Shown piece by piece: positions 30,782 to 41,962 of a stretch of 64,000 nucleotides of DNA (position 1 is its first letter; the number at the start of each line of letters is the position of its first letter). The DNA comes from Manduca sexta (Eukaryota; Arthropoda; Insecta; Lepidoptera; Sphingidae): positions 7,359,556 through 7,423,555 of the forward strand of contig NC_051116.1 in NCBI RefSeq assembly GCF_014839805.1, read 5' to 3'. The position numbers were made by a program, and so were the translations under genes. Under the pieces are notes generated by a model. It ran no database searches, was not told the DNA's origin, and saw only the letters and a program-made list of their open reading frames with translations.

Positions 30782-30975
30782 TACTTATAATAAATTTATA
30801 TAACGCTAAAGAGTTTGTTTGTTTGGACCCGCTAATCTCAGGAACTTTTAAACCAATGTTGATTTTTTTCTCTACAGGAAGCTAAATTACTTCTCAGTGC
30901 TATAGGCTACTAATCCCGGGAAAATATAAAACGGGATATTTATCCCGGAAAAATATTCCACGCGGGCAGAGCACT
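30782..30975 (+). mobile_element. Helitron-like element, truncated
   Basis: TAAAGAGTTTGTTTGTTTGG, CTAATCTCAGGAACTT and CCCGGGAAAATATAAAACGG are typical. It ends in CACGCGGGCAGAGCA, where Repeat-F follows and the CTAG end is lost. Confidence 0.6.
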
Positions 30976-30982
30976 GTTTGAA

Positions 30983-31110
30983 CCGGATATACACAGGCTG
31001 ATACCGAAACGTAACAATTACGTGAGCCACTATGGCGGGGTTTAACACCTTTTGTACAGTGATCGTTATCCGGGCGGATATAAAATATATCCTACCAACA
31101 GTTAGACATA
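30983..31110 (-). mobile_element. Repeat-F fragment
   Basis: ACCGGATATACACAGGCTGA, GTGAGCCACTATGGCGGGGT and CCGGGCGGATATAAAATATA are in Repeat-F minus order. Confidence 0.82.
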
Positions 31111-31300
31111 TAAATATATGTTGTCATGACTCGTTTCATGACTCATACGAAGGCTGTCATGATCCTCGAGTCTTGCGTGACTCATGTGTCATAAATTCTA
31201 ACATTTAATGGCAGCTTTAAGATTCCTTAGTACTGAGTAAGTTTGCGTTTATATTGCGTAGAATTTAGGTCTAGACTAAATGACTGTTAAAACTGGAAGA
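31111..31300. other. Spacer with repeated TCATGACTC motifs
   Basis: TCATGACTC occurs near 31126 and 31137 and TGACTCATG near 31179, among several TCATGA/GTCAT motifs in 70 bp. TGACTCA is the AP-1 site. Function is unproven. Confidence 0.3.
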
Positions 31301-31555
31301 CTTACTATTCATAGACGTTATGTATCTAAGCTCTGTCTTTGCTGTTATAACAAGTCAGTTTCTCAGTGCTGACGGCATGGCAGCGTTCGCAGTGCGACAT
31401 AGGGCCGTTGTGATTGGCTAATATTGAGATACAACTTGAATCTAGTTGAATAAACAAAGCTAATCAAACAGCAAGCTGTCAGATCAACAAAGGTGAGAAA
31501 CATACTTGTTATCACAGCAATGCTCCTTAGATAAATAACGTCTATGAATAAGGTA
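31301..31555. mobile_element. Foldback MITE with about 66-bp TIRs
   Basis: The left arm (ATTCATAGACGTTATGTATC, GCTGTTATAACAAGTCAGTT, TCTCAG) matches the reverse complement of the right arm ending at 31555 (ATTCATAGACGTTATTTATC, GCTGTGATAACAAGTATGTT, TCTCAC). Shorter complementarity (GCTGACGGC... / ...GCTGTCAG) continues inward. The 78-codon minus frame 31363-31599 overlaps it and is incidental. Confidence 0.82.
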
Positions 31556-31606
31556 CTTATAATCATAATCATAATGGGGTTAGACACTAAAACAATCAAT
31601 AAAAGA

Positions 31607-31646
31607 TACCGTGCGGATATAATATATATTCTACCACCAGCAAAAA
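31607..31646 (-). repeat. Repeat-F end fragment
   Basis: TGCGGATATAATATATATTC followed by TACCACCAGC matches the outer end of Repeat-F. Confidence 0.6.
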
Positions 31647-32217
31647 GCTTTAAATTACTATTATAATTTAGAAGTATAATTCACGAATTCCTAATATAGA
31701 GATGACCTATATTTAATATTTGAAACAACAAAACCTTGAGACATTTCCTTTGAAGAACAGGAAATGTGTTCTGTATGCTAATCAATTTAAAGGTTATTTT
31801 AAAATCATAACTAATAACGTAAAGTGGGGGAAATGATTCATTTCAAAAACGCCGATAGTGTTAAAAGATCCTCATATTACGAAAAAATATCGATATCTCA
31901 ACGAAAGACTTATGGAAAGTTTTACGGTTCTTTTTAGGTCCATTAAACTAGTCGATAACACTAGACACAAAATCTAAATTTAGAACGTAAATAGTTAAGA
32001 AAGTAATCAGGTGCTCGAGGTTTCCCACGAAGGCTGGGCGGTAATCATAAGACACTTTATCCAGCGAAAAAAAAAACGTGCTGAAGTTACTAGAAGTGAA
32101 CACTACATGCTTAAATTGAAGTAATAGTGTTAAGACAAATGTGTGAATAGAACTAAACCAATTGATTAAAGACTAAAGTTTGTTCGCTCGTGAGCTTTCT
32201 ATCAATAACTGATATTA
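31647..32217. other. Unique AT-rich stretch
   Basis: Nothing was recognised. Confidence 0.4.
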
Positions 32218-32478
32218 GAGCTTGCTTTTGATCAGGACTTCATTGGCGTGAAAAAGATTTCCGCGACAATTTTTTTTCCGACTTACTTGATATTTATCGT
32301 TATATTATGATCAAATTACACAAAATCATTATACATTGTAGGCTATGTGTTATTCTGATGTATAACCGATATTACTGTAAAGTTTCATCCAAATCCGTTT
32401 CGTAGTTTTTTCGTGAAAGAGGAACAAACATACATACATACATCCTCACAAACTTTCGCATTTATAATATAAGAAGGA
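32218..32478 (-). mobile_element. Helitron-like element, sister of 17668 copy
   Basis: On the minus strand it begins TCCTTCTTATATTATAAATG and shares GATGAAACTTTACAGTAATA and CATCAGAATAACACATAGCC with 17668-17915. Its CTAG 3' end has decayed. Confidence 0.8.
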
Positions 32479-33063
32479 TTAGTAGAAGATATAAATGCAA
32501 CTTAATTACACTATTAAGCGCGATATCAGTACGTCAATTTAAGTCAGCATCTTAAGTTCGTCGCTATTTAGTAAACAGATATCAACATCTCAAATGATAT
32601 CTTAAGTCAAATTTTGACAGCTTTTGTCTATTCATCAGCGGTGTCTCACCTGAAAACACGCCTTAAATAACTGTTTAAGCTTAGTGTTAAGCAATTCAAT
32701 ACATTAAACGTCTACTTAAGATCCGACTCAAATGTAAGTCATTCCTTAATAGGGCGCTTGGATACCTTACCTACAACTTTGTACGGAACCCTCGCACTTG
32801 TCCAGTTTTAAATTTACAGAATATTTTACATTCTATTTTATTAGTCCCCTTTATATAAAAGCCATTTCGCCCACACGCCATATGGTCACCCCACTAGTGG
32901 GCATGTTTGACGGTCTATTAACTCTGAACACATTAACAATTGTTACTATTGTTATTTAAACTTATTAAAAACACGTTTACGTATCTGATCTGGATACAGG
33001 AAGAGGATTTTTAAATGATTGTGAAAATCTTTCATCTATATTGATGTTATAGATAAGTTTGTT
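32479..33063. other. Stretch rich in CTTAAG-type motifs
   Basis: TTAAG or CTTAA occurs repeatedly between 32530 and 32760, including TCTTAAGT and ACTTAAGA. This could be subterminal repeats of a degraded transposon. No ends were found. Confidence 0.25.
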
Positions 33064-33176
33064 TGTTTGTTGAATGGAAAAACTGTAGCGTCTGATGGTA
33101 AGTTGAGTGACGTCCAGATAGAGTATCTGACGTGATATCGTCAGTCTCGCAATTATGCCGGCCTGGCCGTGGCTAA
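33064..33176 (-). repeat. Repeat-F fragment
   Basis: GTCAGTCTCGCAATTATGCC plus GGCCTGGCC with an upstream GCGTCTGATGGTAAGTTGAG follows the Repeat-F 3' half, reversed. Confidence 0.6.
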
Positions 33177-33378
33177 GGGTGAATTTTTCCATAGATAACC
33201 AGATGAAAAATAAATTACTTTAATATATTGCAATTTGTCAGAAACAAAAGCTAAGAAACTTCAATGAACCTAAAAGGAAAGTCGGTAGGAATAGAGATAT
33301 ATAGACTCTTGACCACTGTGGCTTGGGTCATAATTCCACAGGTTATTTGAATAGTTCATAACGAACACCTAACACACT

Positions 33379-33512
33379 TTTTTATTCCTTTGTATGACGA
33401 TTGACGAGACGAGCTCGCCGTTCGCCTGATGGTAAGCGACACGACCGCCCATAACCAGAAGAAACACCATCCAACACCTTGAATTACAAAATTTTGTTTG
33501 GAATTTCACGAG
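33379..33512 (-). mobile_element. Repeat-B, 3' part
   Basis: TTTTTTATTCCTTTGTATGA, GCCGTTCGCCTGATGGTAAG and CACCATCCAACACCTTGAAT read as the Repeat-B poly(A) end, reversed and 5'-truncated. Confidence 0.85.
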
Positions 33513-33815
33513 TTATAGAGAATAAGTCACCAGCTAAAATAGAAGTCGAATACGTCAGGATTCCGCGACCATCGATTATTCCATTATATACAACATTAAT
33601 ATAAAAATATGGTATTTTTCCATGTTCTCCAGACATTAATAAACATAATTGATTAGTCTGCGTGTCCAATTCTTAATTAATTGAACCCTGGGGATTGGTT
33701 TAGCGCACTCAGCAGAATTAGGTCCGCCTAGGCCATAAATATACAAGACCTATTTACCTGATTAGGCTAGTAAGATTATTGCTAACGGTAGGGGATTGGA
33801 GTAATTTATAAGCGA
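33513..33815. other. Unique spacer
   Basis: Nothing was recognised. Confidence 0.4.
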
Positions 33816-34105
33816 CTAGCTGACCCGACAGTCGTCCCGTCTTAACAATGAATTTGCAGCGCGCATTCTGTCAATCGCTGACAGTTATTTCAAACAATTG
33901 ACAGTTATATAAAATTAGTATTTTCGTTAAGTTTCCTTAATTTTTCTAATTTTCCGCGTAGTTTTTTGAATTTTTTCTCTCATAAGCCTTCCTTCTCCTG
34001 ACAATAACAAACACAAAAAAAGAAATAGTGATATCGGTCCAACCGTTCACTTGTGATGCGATGACCAAGGGAAATAGAGATTCATTTTTATATGTATATA
34101 CCTAG
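33816..34105 (-). mobile_element. Helitron-like element, copy 2 of the 284-bp family
   Basis: The minus strand ends GACGACTGTCGGGTCAGCTAG at 33816. It contains ATAACTGTCAATTGTTTGAA and CCTTGGTCATCGCATCAC-like sequence. The 5' terminus is blurred by a GATAGATAGATA run at 34104-34118. Confidence 0.82.
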
Positions 34106-34118
34106 ATAGATAGATAAT

Positions 34119-34977
34119 GGGCCGGTCCAATAGGTAAATTAAAGTTTGGTAAACCAAAAATGAGGTTCGATTGTTCCAGTGGTGGGTAAGAACTGGATGA
34201 AAACGGCACAAATAAGAGATATAGGAATAATATGGATGAGGCTTATACATAAAAGGGAATTCAAAACATATCAGAACAATGTTAACAAAATTAAAATTTA
34301 ATTTTAAGTGTAGGGACACAGTATTTCATAAAAATTGTATTTTGATTATTTTACATATTGTAGGTGCGCCGGAGCATGCTTGCCAGTGTTCGTTATTGGT
34401 TCCCCGTCATGCGTCACGTTAGCCCACGAAATGGTAGCCCATACACATTATATTATTTAGTTTTAAATATAGTGACCAATATAAACTTATGATTTAGCCA
34501 GTACTGAACTTTTATTTGCAATACATTGAGGGTTAAATGGAAGTTTACCAAGAGTATTAAGAATAAAGTAAAATTGTACACATAATCTCCACATAAGTTA
34601 CTTCACTAACATAACTAATTCACTTGTAATTTACCTTTTTTATAACCATTAATTTGAATTACGTTAGCAGGGTATTGTCGAGCGAAAATTGCGCTCGTAC
34701 TTTCATAAATAAAACTAAGAAATATAAAACGTTCTTTGTGATGATTTTTGCAAAAAGAAGGCAAAATGCATTGTGCTCTGCAACTATGATAAAAAAAACT
34801 CCGAATAAATTCCAAAGATCAGGATAAGAGCTGATATGTGATAACGACTATCTTGTGTCAATATAGATAATAAGTAAAAGTGTGTGATTTTAATTCTAGG
34901 TTACGAGTATTAGATAGTGACTTCCTCTAGATAGTGCTTAGTGCTTAAACTGAGACCTGTCTTAACATTATTTTATT
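34119..34977. other. Unique stretch
   Basis: It has a slightly GC-rich patch at 34365-34430 (GTGCGCCGGAGCATGC). The small minus-strand frames at 34047-34319 and 34615-34815 show no family resemblance. Confidence 0.4.
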
Positions 34978-35165
34978 AACCGCCTTAAAAAATTTGAAGT
35001 CTCAATTTGACGGTATTTTTTTTTGTATTGTATGTTACCTCAGAACTCAGTCATTTATTAACCGATTTGGGTAATTCTTGTTTTATTTTAAAGAATATAC
35101 TTCCAGACTGGTCCCATAAAAATATTTGAAAAATCGGTTCAGTAGTTTGGATTTTATACCGCAAT
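34978..35165 (+). repeat. ACCGACT-family fragment
   Basis: TAACCGCCTTAAAAAATTTG, GTTACCTCAGAACTCAGTC and AACCGATTTGGGTAATTC are in the order known for the 7126-7464 family, read from its right end. Confidence 0.5.
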
Positions 35166-35207
35166 AACTAGAATAAGTATGTCGTCCAATTAAACGAAAC
35201 TGTGGAT

Positions 35208-35365
35208 TATGCTTTCTTGTTCAATTCGCGTCAAAATGTTTACCGGGATAAACGTGTGCTATTAATTTTCCTGGGATAAAGTGTTAGCTTCTTCCCGGGG
35301 TCTCAAACTATCTCCTAAACAAATTTCATTGAAAAATGTTCAGTTGTTCAGTCCTGAAAGCGAAA
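35208..35365 (-). mobile_element. Helitron-like element, degraded
   Basis: TTACCGGGATAAACGTG, TTCCCGGGGTCTCAAACTAT and CAAATTTCATTGAAAA are the conserved internal phrases, reversed. Both ends have decayed. Confidence 0.55.
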
Positions 35366-35537
35366 CAATTATTTCCTCATTTAAAATATTATTAAAACAG
35401 ATAATATGCGTCTTATGTCTGATGATTGCAGAAAAAACCTCTATACCTCTATGAATGATATTTCCTTTAGTCATTGAAATAAAACCGCAATTAAATTTTA
35501 CAGATCCTTTAGCCTTTGAAATAAAACAATATTACAA

Positions 35538-35695
35538 ATTTTATCGCGGCTTATTACAATTTTCTCCCGACGTTTCGTAAACTGCATCCTTCATGGTCAC
35601 ATGGCGGACTGGGGGATCGGTCATCCTTTCTTTGGCCATCACTTCAAACGCTATCACTTGCACCTCGCCCCACCCAGACACCAGATAAAATATCC
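35538..35695 (-). repeat. Repeat-W, longer copy
   Basis: TTTATCGCGGCTTATTACAA followed by TTTTCTCCCGACGTTTCG mirrors the 19141-19188 piece. A CATCCTTCATGGTCACATGG continuation follows. A retroelement end is likely and the family was not identified. Confidence 0.5.
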
Positions 35696-36828
35696 GATCG
35701 AAGCATAAACAAATTATCTAACACAAATATTTATATCAGTTTGGTGCGAATTTTTTCACGGAATACAATGACCCCGTGACCTAGATGTCTGTTTAAGATT
35801 TTAAACTTTAGAATGTAGACTGGTAATTTGGGTTTTGTGGTGTTTTTCAGACGCAAATACCATAATGATTTCCGTCTTACCCAATGTGGAGTCAGTTCTA
35901 CCATATTTTAAGCGGGTTGTGGAGATAATTCGGCTTTGGTTGTGACAGAGGACTGCTTGATGCTTTCCCTAGAAAAACCTAGCAATTTGTGTATTAAACA
36001 TTTTCATATATTTTTTTTGTTATATTTTTGCTGGACAAACTCTTTACCTCCACATAGTAAGACTCCTCCTAGACATAGTCACTCTGAGGAAACCTATAAA
36101 AAATCTGATAAGTCCTCTAAATTTAAAAAAAAAATGTAATTATAAAATAATATTGAAAATAGAAAAACACAATTAAAAATTCGACTACCTAAATATTCAA
36201 ATATATTTTCAACCATCAACAGATGCTACAAGCAATCAATACTTAATTGATATAACAGCAGGCAATTTTCTCTGGGCACAATTCGTCCAAACATAACCCC
36301 ATAAAGAGGTCACTTCTGACCCATTGGGCCGAAACAATGGGCGGACAAATTCGGTACCGTTAATTGTGACTTTTATGTCCATCGAAATGTATGGGGTTTT
36401 AAAATGGATCGACGAAGTGCATCCTTAAAGTGTAAATATAAAAAAAAATATGTGAAGTTTGAGTAAATAATGTTAAAATAATAAAGTGGATAAAGTGCCT
36501 GTGGAAGATTTTCTAATGAAGAATAGATAAACTTAAAAAGAAATATCTATTACCTCAACAATAATAAGTTGTAAGTTGTGAATGTAAACACAAAGAAATA
36601 CACATTCAAAACTAGATATAAAGATCTAGAAACAGAGATAAATACGATAAAGAGAAGTCATGTTTAAATGTAAAAAATAAACATAACATTCCATACTTTC
36701 TAATACTGAATGACTCAAACTTCTAACAAATAACAGTAAATATTTATATCGTACACAAAATGATATGGATTAGTCTAAATAATTATAAATAATATTTTAT
36801 AAAAAAAATAACATTTTATTTAATGGTG
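35696..36828. other. Unique AT-rich stretch
   Basis: A hairpin CCCATTG/CAATGGG is at 36320-36342. The 67-codon frame at 35936-36139 needs a non-ATG start and has no motif. Confidence 0.4.
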
Positions 36829-36957
36829 AAGAAATTCATAGTGAGAAAACCTACGTACATAAGAATTCTCTAAAAGAATTTCGAGCTTATGTCAAGTCTG
36901 CCCACACTTCGCCAGCATGGCATGGCGGCCCAAGACCTCGCCCACCAATGGGCTGTA
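36829..36957 (+). mobile_element. SINE fragment sharing the SINE-A central domain
   Basis: ATGGTGAAGAAATTCATAGT, GAGAAAACCT, AATTCTCTAAAAGAATTTCG and TCAAGTCTGCC align with the SINE-A middle. The end (CAGCATGGCATGGCGGCCCA) differs from SINE-A, so it may be a related family. Confidence 0.6.
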
Positions 36958-37008
36958 TTTAACAAAGATCTGGTATTATTATACCTATACAATATAGCAT
37001 ATAAAAGA

Positions 37009-37053
37009 AAACGCTATCTAAATTCTATAAAATAAAACGCTATCTAAATTCTA
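37009..37053 (+). repeat. 19-bp direct repeat
   Basis: AAACGCTATCTAAATTCTA occurs twice exactly, starting at 37009 and 37035. Confidence 0.9.
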
Positions 37054-37588
37054 GTAATACAGAAGCCTAAGGTCTTTTACAAAGCAATAACTTCACAACA
37101 CGGTCACAGTCAATGTGGAGTCATCACTAATTTCTCTCGCTGAGTAATCAGCTAATTTTAACACCCGCTGTCGAAGTTTCAATTCTGTCTTTAGCTTAAA
37201 ATAAACATTGACGAAGATAAAACAAGGCTGTAAATGTGCTACTTTCTTTGCCTTTTAGATTTTAAAAATGAACGCTTAGATGTTTGTTCATGATTGTAGA
37301 ATTCAACAGATTGTTGTTTTTTTTTTTAAATCGTTATTTAAGGAGCTTGGTCGTTATTTCACGACTATGTTTCTCCGTACGTCCACTTTTACCCGTGCCT
37401 TCTAACTTTTGATGAAATAATAATTTTTTTTAAAAAGCCTTAGCCTCTTTTGATACTGGAACCGACAAAAAGCTATTTATGCTGCCCACATTAAAGCTCA
37501 AAGTACGCAAGTAGTAAGGCCCACTCCGCACACAATTGTTGTTGCTTTGAAGTTGAAACTAATTGTATTATTTTTTCTGTGACATGGA
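37054..37588. other. Unique AT-rich stretch
   Basis: Nothing was recognised. Confidence 0.4.
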
Positions 37589-37747
37589 CTGTAGTTTATA
37601 CCTTGCTGATTTTGAAAAGAGCAACACCAGAGTTTCTCGCCCGATCTTCTCTTGTGAGAACTGCTTTCTGAACTGGTAGTAGAGTTAATATTATCGGAGT
37701 CTAAATAATTTATCATATTTTAGAGGTTCAAATAAGTAATTTCATTT
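37589..37747 (+). repeat. Repeat-V (retroelement 3' end), copy 1
   Basis: GTAGTTTATACCTTGCTGAT, AGCAACACCAGAGTTTCTCG and GTGAGAACTGCTTTCTGAAC are shared in order with 39237-39398. It is a phrase very common in lepidopteran DNA. The 72-codon minus frame 37498-37716 is incidental. Confidence 0.7.
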
Positions 37748-38106
37748 CGTTTTAGTACGTCTAAATTATTCTTTATACTACTTAGTAATTTCTCCGTAGC
37801 TCTTTATATACTTTTTGTCTTCTACTATACAACTTTTACTAATTTAATTCAGTAAATTTCGTCATCAGGTCAAAGCCAATTTGACAGTTCAACAAATAAC
37901 GTTAAGTTTTGTTGTTACAGGTAAGCAACGGTTCACTGCACCAGTACATCTTCATTTAACACCATCGGTCACGGTGCGTGCGCAGGCGCGGCCGCATTAT
38001 CGATAATGGACATGGTAAACGCGTTTTGGGGTTCGATTCCAGCTCAATAATACATTCAACTATTCATTGAGTTCAACTACAAAACCCAAATGGGAGTTAA
38101 GTTTTA
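37748..38106. other. Unique segment with a GC-rich patch
   Basis: TTGTTGTTACAGGTAAGC at 37910 reads as either a splice acceptor or a strong donor. The GC-rich GTGCGTGCGCAGGCGCGGCC at 37975-37994 follows. A 27-codon frame runs through the patch. It could be a small exon of an unknown transcript. Confidence 0.2.
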
Positions 38107-38272
38107 CAAAGACTTAACATCTCATGTCTCAGGATGGCGAGCGCTGTGGAATACCAAACAATAGTTTGTAATTCATAGTGTTGGTGTTTCTGCTGTTTAT
38201 GGGCGGTCGTATCGCTTACCATTAGGCGAACGGTAAGCTCGTCTCGTCATTCAAGTAATAAAAAAAAAACTA
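38107..38272 (+). mobile_element. Repeat-B, 3' part with poly(A)
   Basis: TTAACATCTCATGTCTCAGG, GGAATACCAAACAATAGTTT, GGGCGGTCGTATCGCTTACC and the terminal AATAAAAAAAAAAC are diagnostic. Confidence 0.9.
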
Positions 38273-38930
38273 AAATACAATTTAGATCTAAAACATCTAG
38301 ACATGTTAATATGGTATAATCTTGGCATCTGTCATTGGGTTAGGTAGTTCAATGCCAAAGGTCCATGGATATGGAAACTATAGATTTAATATTTTAATTT
38401 ATTTATTGGTATTATTATTTTATTTCTTTCAAATTATAGGATGGCATCTTTACTAAAGATAGAATACCCTTCTGATTTTCCTTTTACTGAAATTATTCAA
38501 CTTGATCTGAACTATTTCTCCAGTCTTCAAATTTACTTACCTATATTTATATTAAATCACATAAATTCCAGACTCTTCCAACTTACTGTAAATCCAGATG
38601 CTATATATGAAATCACATAAAATTCGATATAAACTTTCCAAAATCCAAATTTAAATAATTTCACTAACAGAATCAACTACTACTCAACGAAACTAATGAA
38701 TAACCGAGTATCTATCGTAGCTAAATCTTAGGCATTTGGCTTCAGCCGTGGCCTGGATCCAGATTCCCATGCGCTAAAGCCATATGGCAGATAATTTCGG
38801 GGTTTTATGATAGCACATCTGCTAAGATACTCGTATTGAAGGTTATGGAGTAATTTTTCAATTGTTTTTATTTTTATGAATCATTATGCTCAGTCAAGGT
38901 CTTTGGAATTTATATTCTTAGTAATCCATT
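38273..38930. other. Unique stretch
   Basis: Nothing was recognised. Confidence 0.4.
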
Positions 38931-39192
38931 TTTTTATTGCTTTGAATGACGAGACGAGCTTGCCGTTCGCCTGATGGTAAGCGATACGACCGCCTATAAA
39001 TAGTAGAAGCACCATCCAACACCTTGAATTACAAAGTATTGTTTAGTATTCCACTGCGCTCGCCATCCGAAGACATGAGATGTTAAGTCTCATTATGTCC
39101 AGTAGTTACACTGGCTATAATGTCCTTTAAACTGAAACAACAGTGACTACACACTGCTGCTTGACGGCTGAAATAGACATTTTGCGAGGATA
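38931..39192 (-). mobile_element. Repeat-B, near full
   Basis: It runs from TTTTTTATTGCTTTGAATGA (A-rich end) to GAAATAGACATTTTGCGAGG. The outermost GGTGGTAGG end is missing. Confidence 0.9.
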
Positions 39193-39236
39193 CAAAACAA
39201 CTGCTCTAAACAACAATAAAAAGAATGTATTATGCT

Positions 39237-39398
39237 TTGTAGTTTATACCTTAACCTGATTTTGAAAAAAGAAACACTAGAGTTTCTTGCCCGTTCTCAA
39301 GTGAGAACTGCTTATCGAACTGGTGGTAATTAACATTGACGGAATCTTAATAAAGTATAACATTTTACAGATTCAAATAATTTATTTTATTTCATTAC
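39237..39398 (+). repeat. Repeat-V, copy 2
   Basis: GTAGTTTATACCTTAACCTG, AGAGTTTCTTGCCCGTTCTC and GAGAACTGCTTATCGAACTG match the copy at 37589. Confidence 0.7.
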
Positions 39399-39777
39399 TA
39401 ATTTTATAAAAGCAAAACTTTGTTTGTAAGTAAACGAAGAAATTGCTGAACGGGTTTAGATGAATGCAATTTGCCAAACAGATGTTCTGAATTAAATCAA
39501 AGACTCATCATTATGCTTTATATCTAGCCTACAAAAGACTTTTAGCGCCATACTAAACTTGAACCTAATGTCATGGAACATATGTAACAAATTCTTTACA
39601 TATTATGTAGCAGTCTCTCGCCGCGTCTCTTGGTCTTTTTAAACGCGATAACTCAAATAATATCCAGCGAATTTCGATGATATTTGGGATAGAGATAGTT
39701 CAAGACCCTGAGAAGAATAAAGGCTACTTTTTATCCCGAAATAGTGTCACGCATGCGAAGACGCGAGCAATAGCTAG
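39399..39777 (+). mobile_element. Helitron-like element
   Basis: It begins CTAATTTTATAAAAGCAAAA and ends GAAGACGCGAGCAATAGCTAG before T. Internal GATATTTGGGATAGAGATAG and TTATCCCGAAATAGTG phrases are typical. The middle is poorly conserved. Confidence 0.7.
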
Positions 39778-40029
39778 TACAAGTAGTATATTGTAAAACA
39801 AAGTCATCCTGCCGACTCTGTTAGAATGTGATACACTTAAAAGTATCAAAGGGATTTTAATAGTTTTCACCAATGATCGGATTGATTTAAGATAAGATTT
39901 TTGTGTATAATTCGTTATTTATTTATTGCATTTCTTACTTATAGACGGACTTGATGCCAGAAGCGTTTTCTGCCAGTCTATATAATTTATTAATGCATTG
40001 TATGACAGGAAAATATGTAGGTATATTAT

Positions 40030-40235
40030 GATCTGCTACCAAGCTGGGACGCAGCGGCAAAAGGTGAAATTTTCTGAAAGAGAACCCGACTCAACATATA
40101 GGTACTAATATCAATATATGCATAAATGCGGTCGGGATTATTCTGATGATAATTAGATTCTACAGAAAATCTACATGAAGGGAAGCTGGCGGGAATCGGG
40201 TTATAGAGACACTACGCCAAAGCAGGGGCAGGTCG
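40030..40235. repeat. Repeat-P, uninterrupted copy
   Basis: GGCAAAAGGTGAAATTTTC, ACATATAGGTACTAATAT, GCATAAATGCGGTC and GGGAAGCTGGCGGGAATCGG are shared with 52515-52870. There the repeat is split by a Helitron, and this copy gives the empty site. Confidence 0.75.
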
Positions 40236-40436
40236 CTAATTAGATTATAATATGTGTATTATCAGAAATATAGATTTCGAAAATCAATAATAGAAATTAT
40301 TAAAGTTACTTGCAGTATCACGACTTCTTAGTTATCAGTGAAAGTGTAAACACGATTGCAATAGTCACTTGGCCTTTGACATGAAACTCGTGAAATAGCG
40401 TTTCCCATAGTGTGAAATAGGAATAATTAGATACCA

Positions 40437-40645
40437 CTAGCTTTTGCTCGCGGCTTCGTCCCCATGACCTAGTTTTCCGGGATAAAAATCACGCTATATA
40501 TTTTCCCAGCATAGAAAGCTTATATATAACCTTTACTAGGTCTTAAACTATCTCCATACATAATTTCATAGAAATCCGTTCAGTAGATTTTGAGAAAATC
40601 GATAACATACAGACGACAAAATTTTTGTTTTATAATATGTATAGA
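40437..40645 (-). mobile_element. Helitron-like element, 209 bp, complete
   Basis: On the minus strand it begins TCTATACATATTATAAAACA and ends GAAGCCGCGAGCAAAAGCTAG. Host flanks are A and T. Its right edge meets the SINE-G head directly. Confidence 0.85.
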
Positions 40646-40646
40646 T

Positions 40647-40718
40647 GACCCCGGAATCAAACCCAGGACCTCAGCGTAGTGGTACTCGTTCCGCATATGC
40701 CACCGAGGCATTCAAATT
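40647..40718 (-). mobile_element. SINE-G head (tRNA-like)
   Basis: The minus strand shows TGCCTCGGTGGCATATGCGG (A box) and CCTGGGTTTGATTCCGGGGT (B box). The body is cut off by the Helitron at its left. Confidence 0.8.
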
Positions 40719-41962
40719 TAATTCAGTATACACTACCATTACGAGAGCTTAAAATATGTAGTGACGTACCGAAACTGTGTAACGTGTCCCGCGCCGACAG
40801 AAAGTCGACCCAGTTCTGTACAAAGTTTATCTTTTGTTGCGCGTGCGCATTGTCTCACGACACGTCTTTATTTAACCTCTGATGTGATCAGTTTATTGAT
40901 GTAGATTTAGGTTAAGAAAGTTATGAGCCAGTATTTGATCTGTTGATATTTTATAGCAAGTAGAATTATGATTTTAATTTTTCTACATTTATATAGTTTT
41001 AATATATTCATATTTAACAATGCGTAAAGTAGGACATTGTTTCGAACTCCTTGTAAATACCTTTTTTCTTATTTTCCTAAGGGTTAAATATTGTTTCTTA
41101 TAACTAGGAACTTGTTTTTTTATGGAACGTGATTGTTTTTGGCAAAAGCTTAGTTTACTTCCAATGACTACACAATGTTTTAATAAATAAATACTCCATT
41201 TCTTGAACGGTTCTGTCTATAAAGACTAACAGAATCCTTATCGTATCGTATTAGCAGTGGAAACGCGCCCAGTGCGCTTGCGCAACAAGTGTAACGTTAC
41301 AGTAACATGTGCTGCTAATATAATTTATTTCTGAACTTTACTACAACACGACAAACTATAACGATTCATGAAAAATTAAATTACTCCAGATGTCTTCCGG
41401 TAGATATTATTCCATATATTATAGGTCATGTTTTGTATTCAAAATATACGCACGACTTCATACAAGAATTTTAAAAATATGTGGAAAGCATCTTAACAGA
41501 AAAATTAAAAAGTTGCGTTTTTAAATGCAAATAAATAGTTTTTTGATACTGCTGATATAACAGGGTTTGTTAAAATACGACGTAGATACGAATAACTGCA
41601 AAATATCGTAAAATAAAAATAAAATATATAATAACTTACAAATAAATAAAGTATAGACATAATGATAAAATTCATAGAAAATATATCACATAAATTTGTA
41701 AACATATTTTTTTTTCTTTGTATGCTCTACACTCTAGCTATTTTGCAAATAATTCCTTTTACTTCGCACCCGTCAAAAAAGACAATATGTCTATTCGTCT
41801 CTTGTAATGCCAAGCCAGCTATCTTTGGCCCCGCTATACCACAATTCCTGGTATTAAAAGTTCAGTCACGAGGTGCCAACATTCCTTGGGTTTCTCAGAA
41901 ACTTACTACACATAGTTCTACGATGAATAGTTTCTTAATTCAGGAATCAAACATCTCACGCA
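40719..41962. other. Unique AT-rich stretch
   Basis: Small frames at 40679-40882, 41505-41705 and 41662-41982 show no known domain. Nothing else was recognised. Confidence 0.4.

Noticed and set aside
32519..32770. Possible hAT element with CTTAAG subterminal repeats
   Set aside because: No convincing TIR or TSD was found at either side.
36300..36410. Long inverted repeat around CCCATTG/CAATGGG
   Set aside because: Only the 7-bp arms pair well. Outer similarity did not hold in order.
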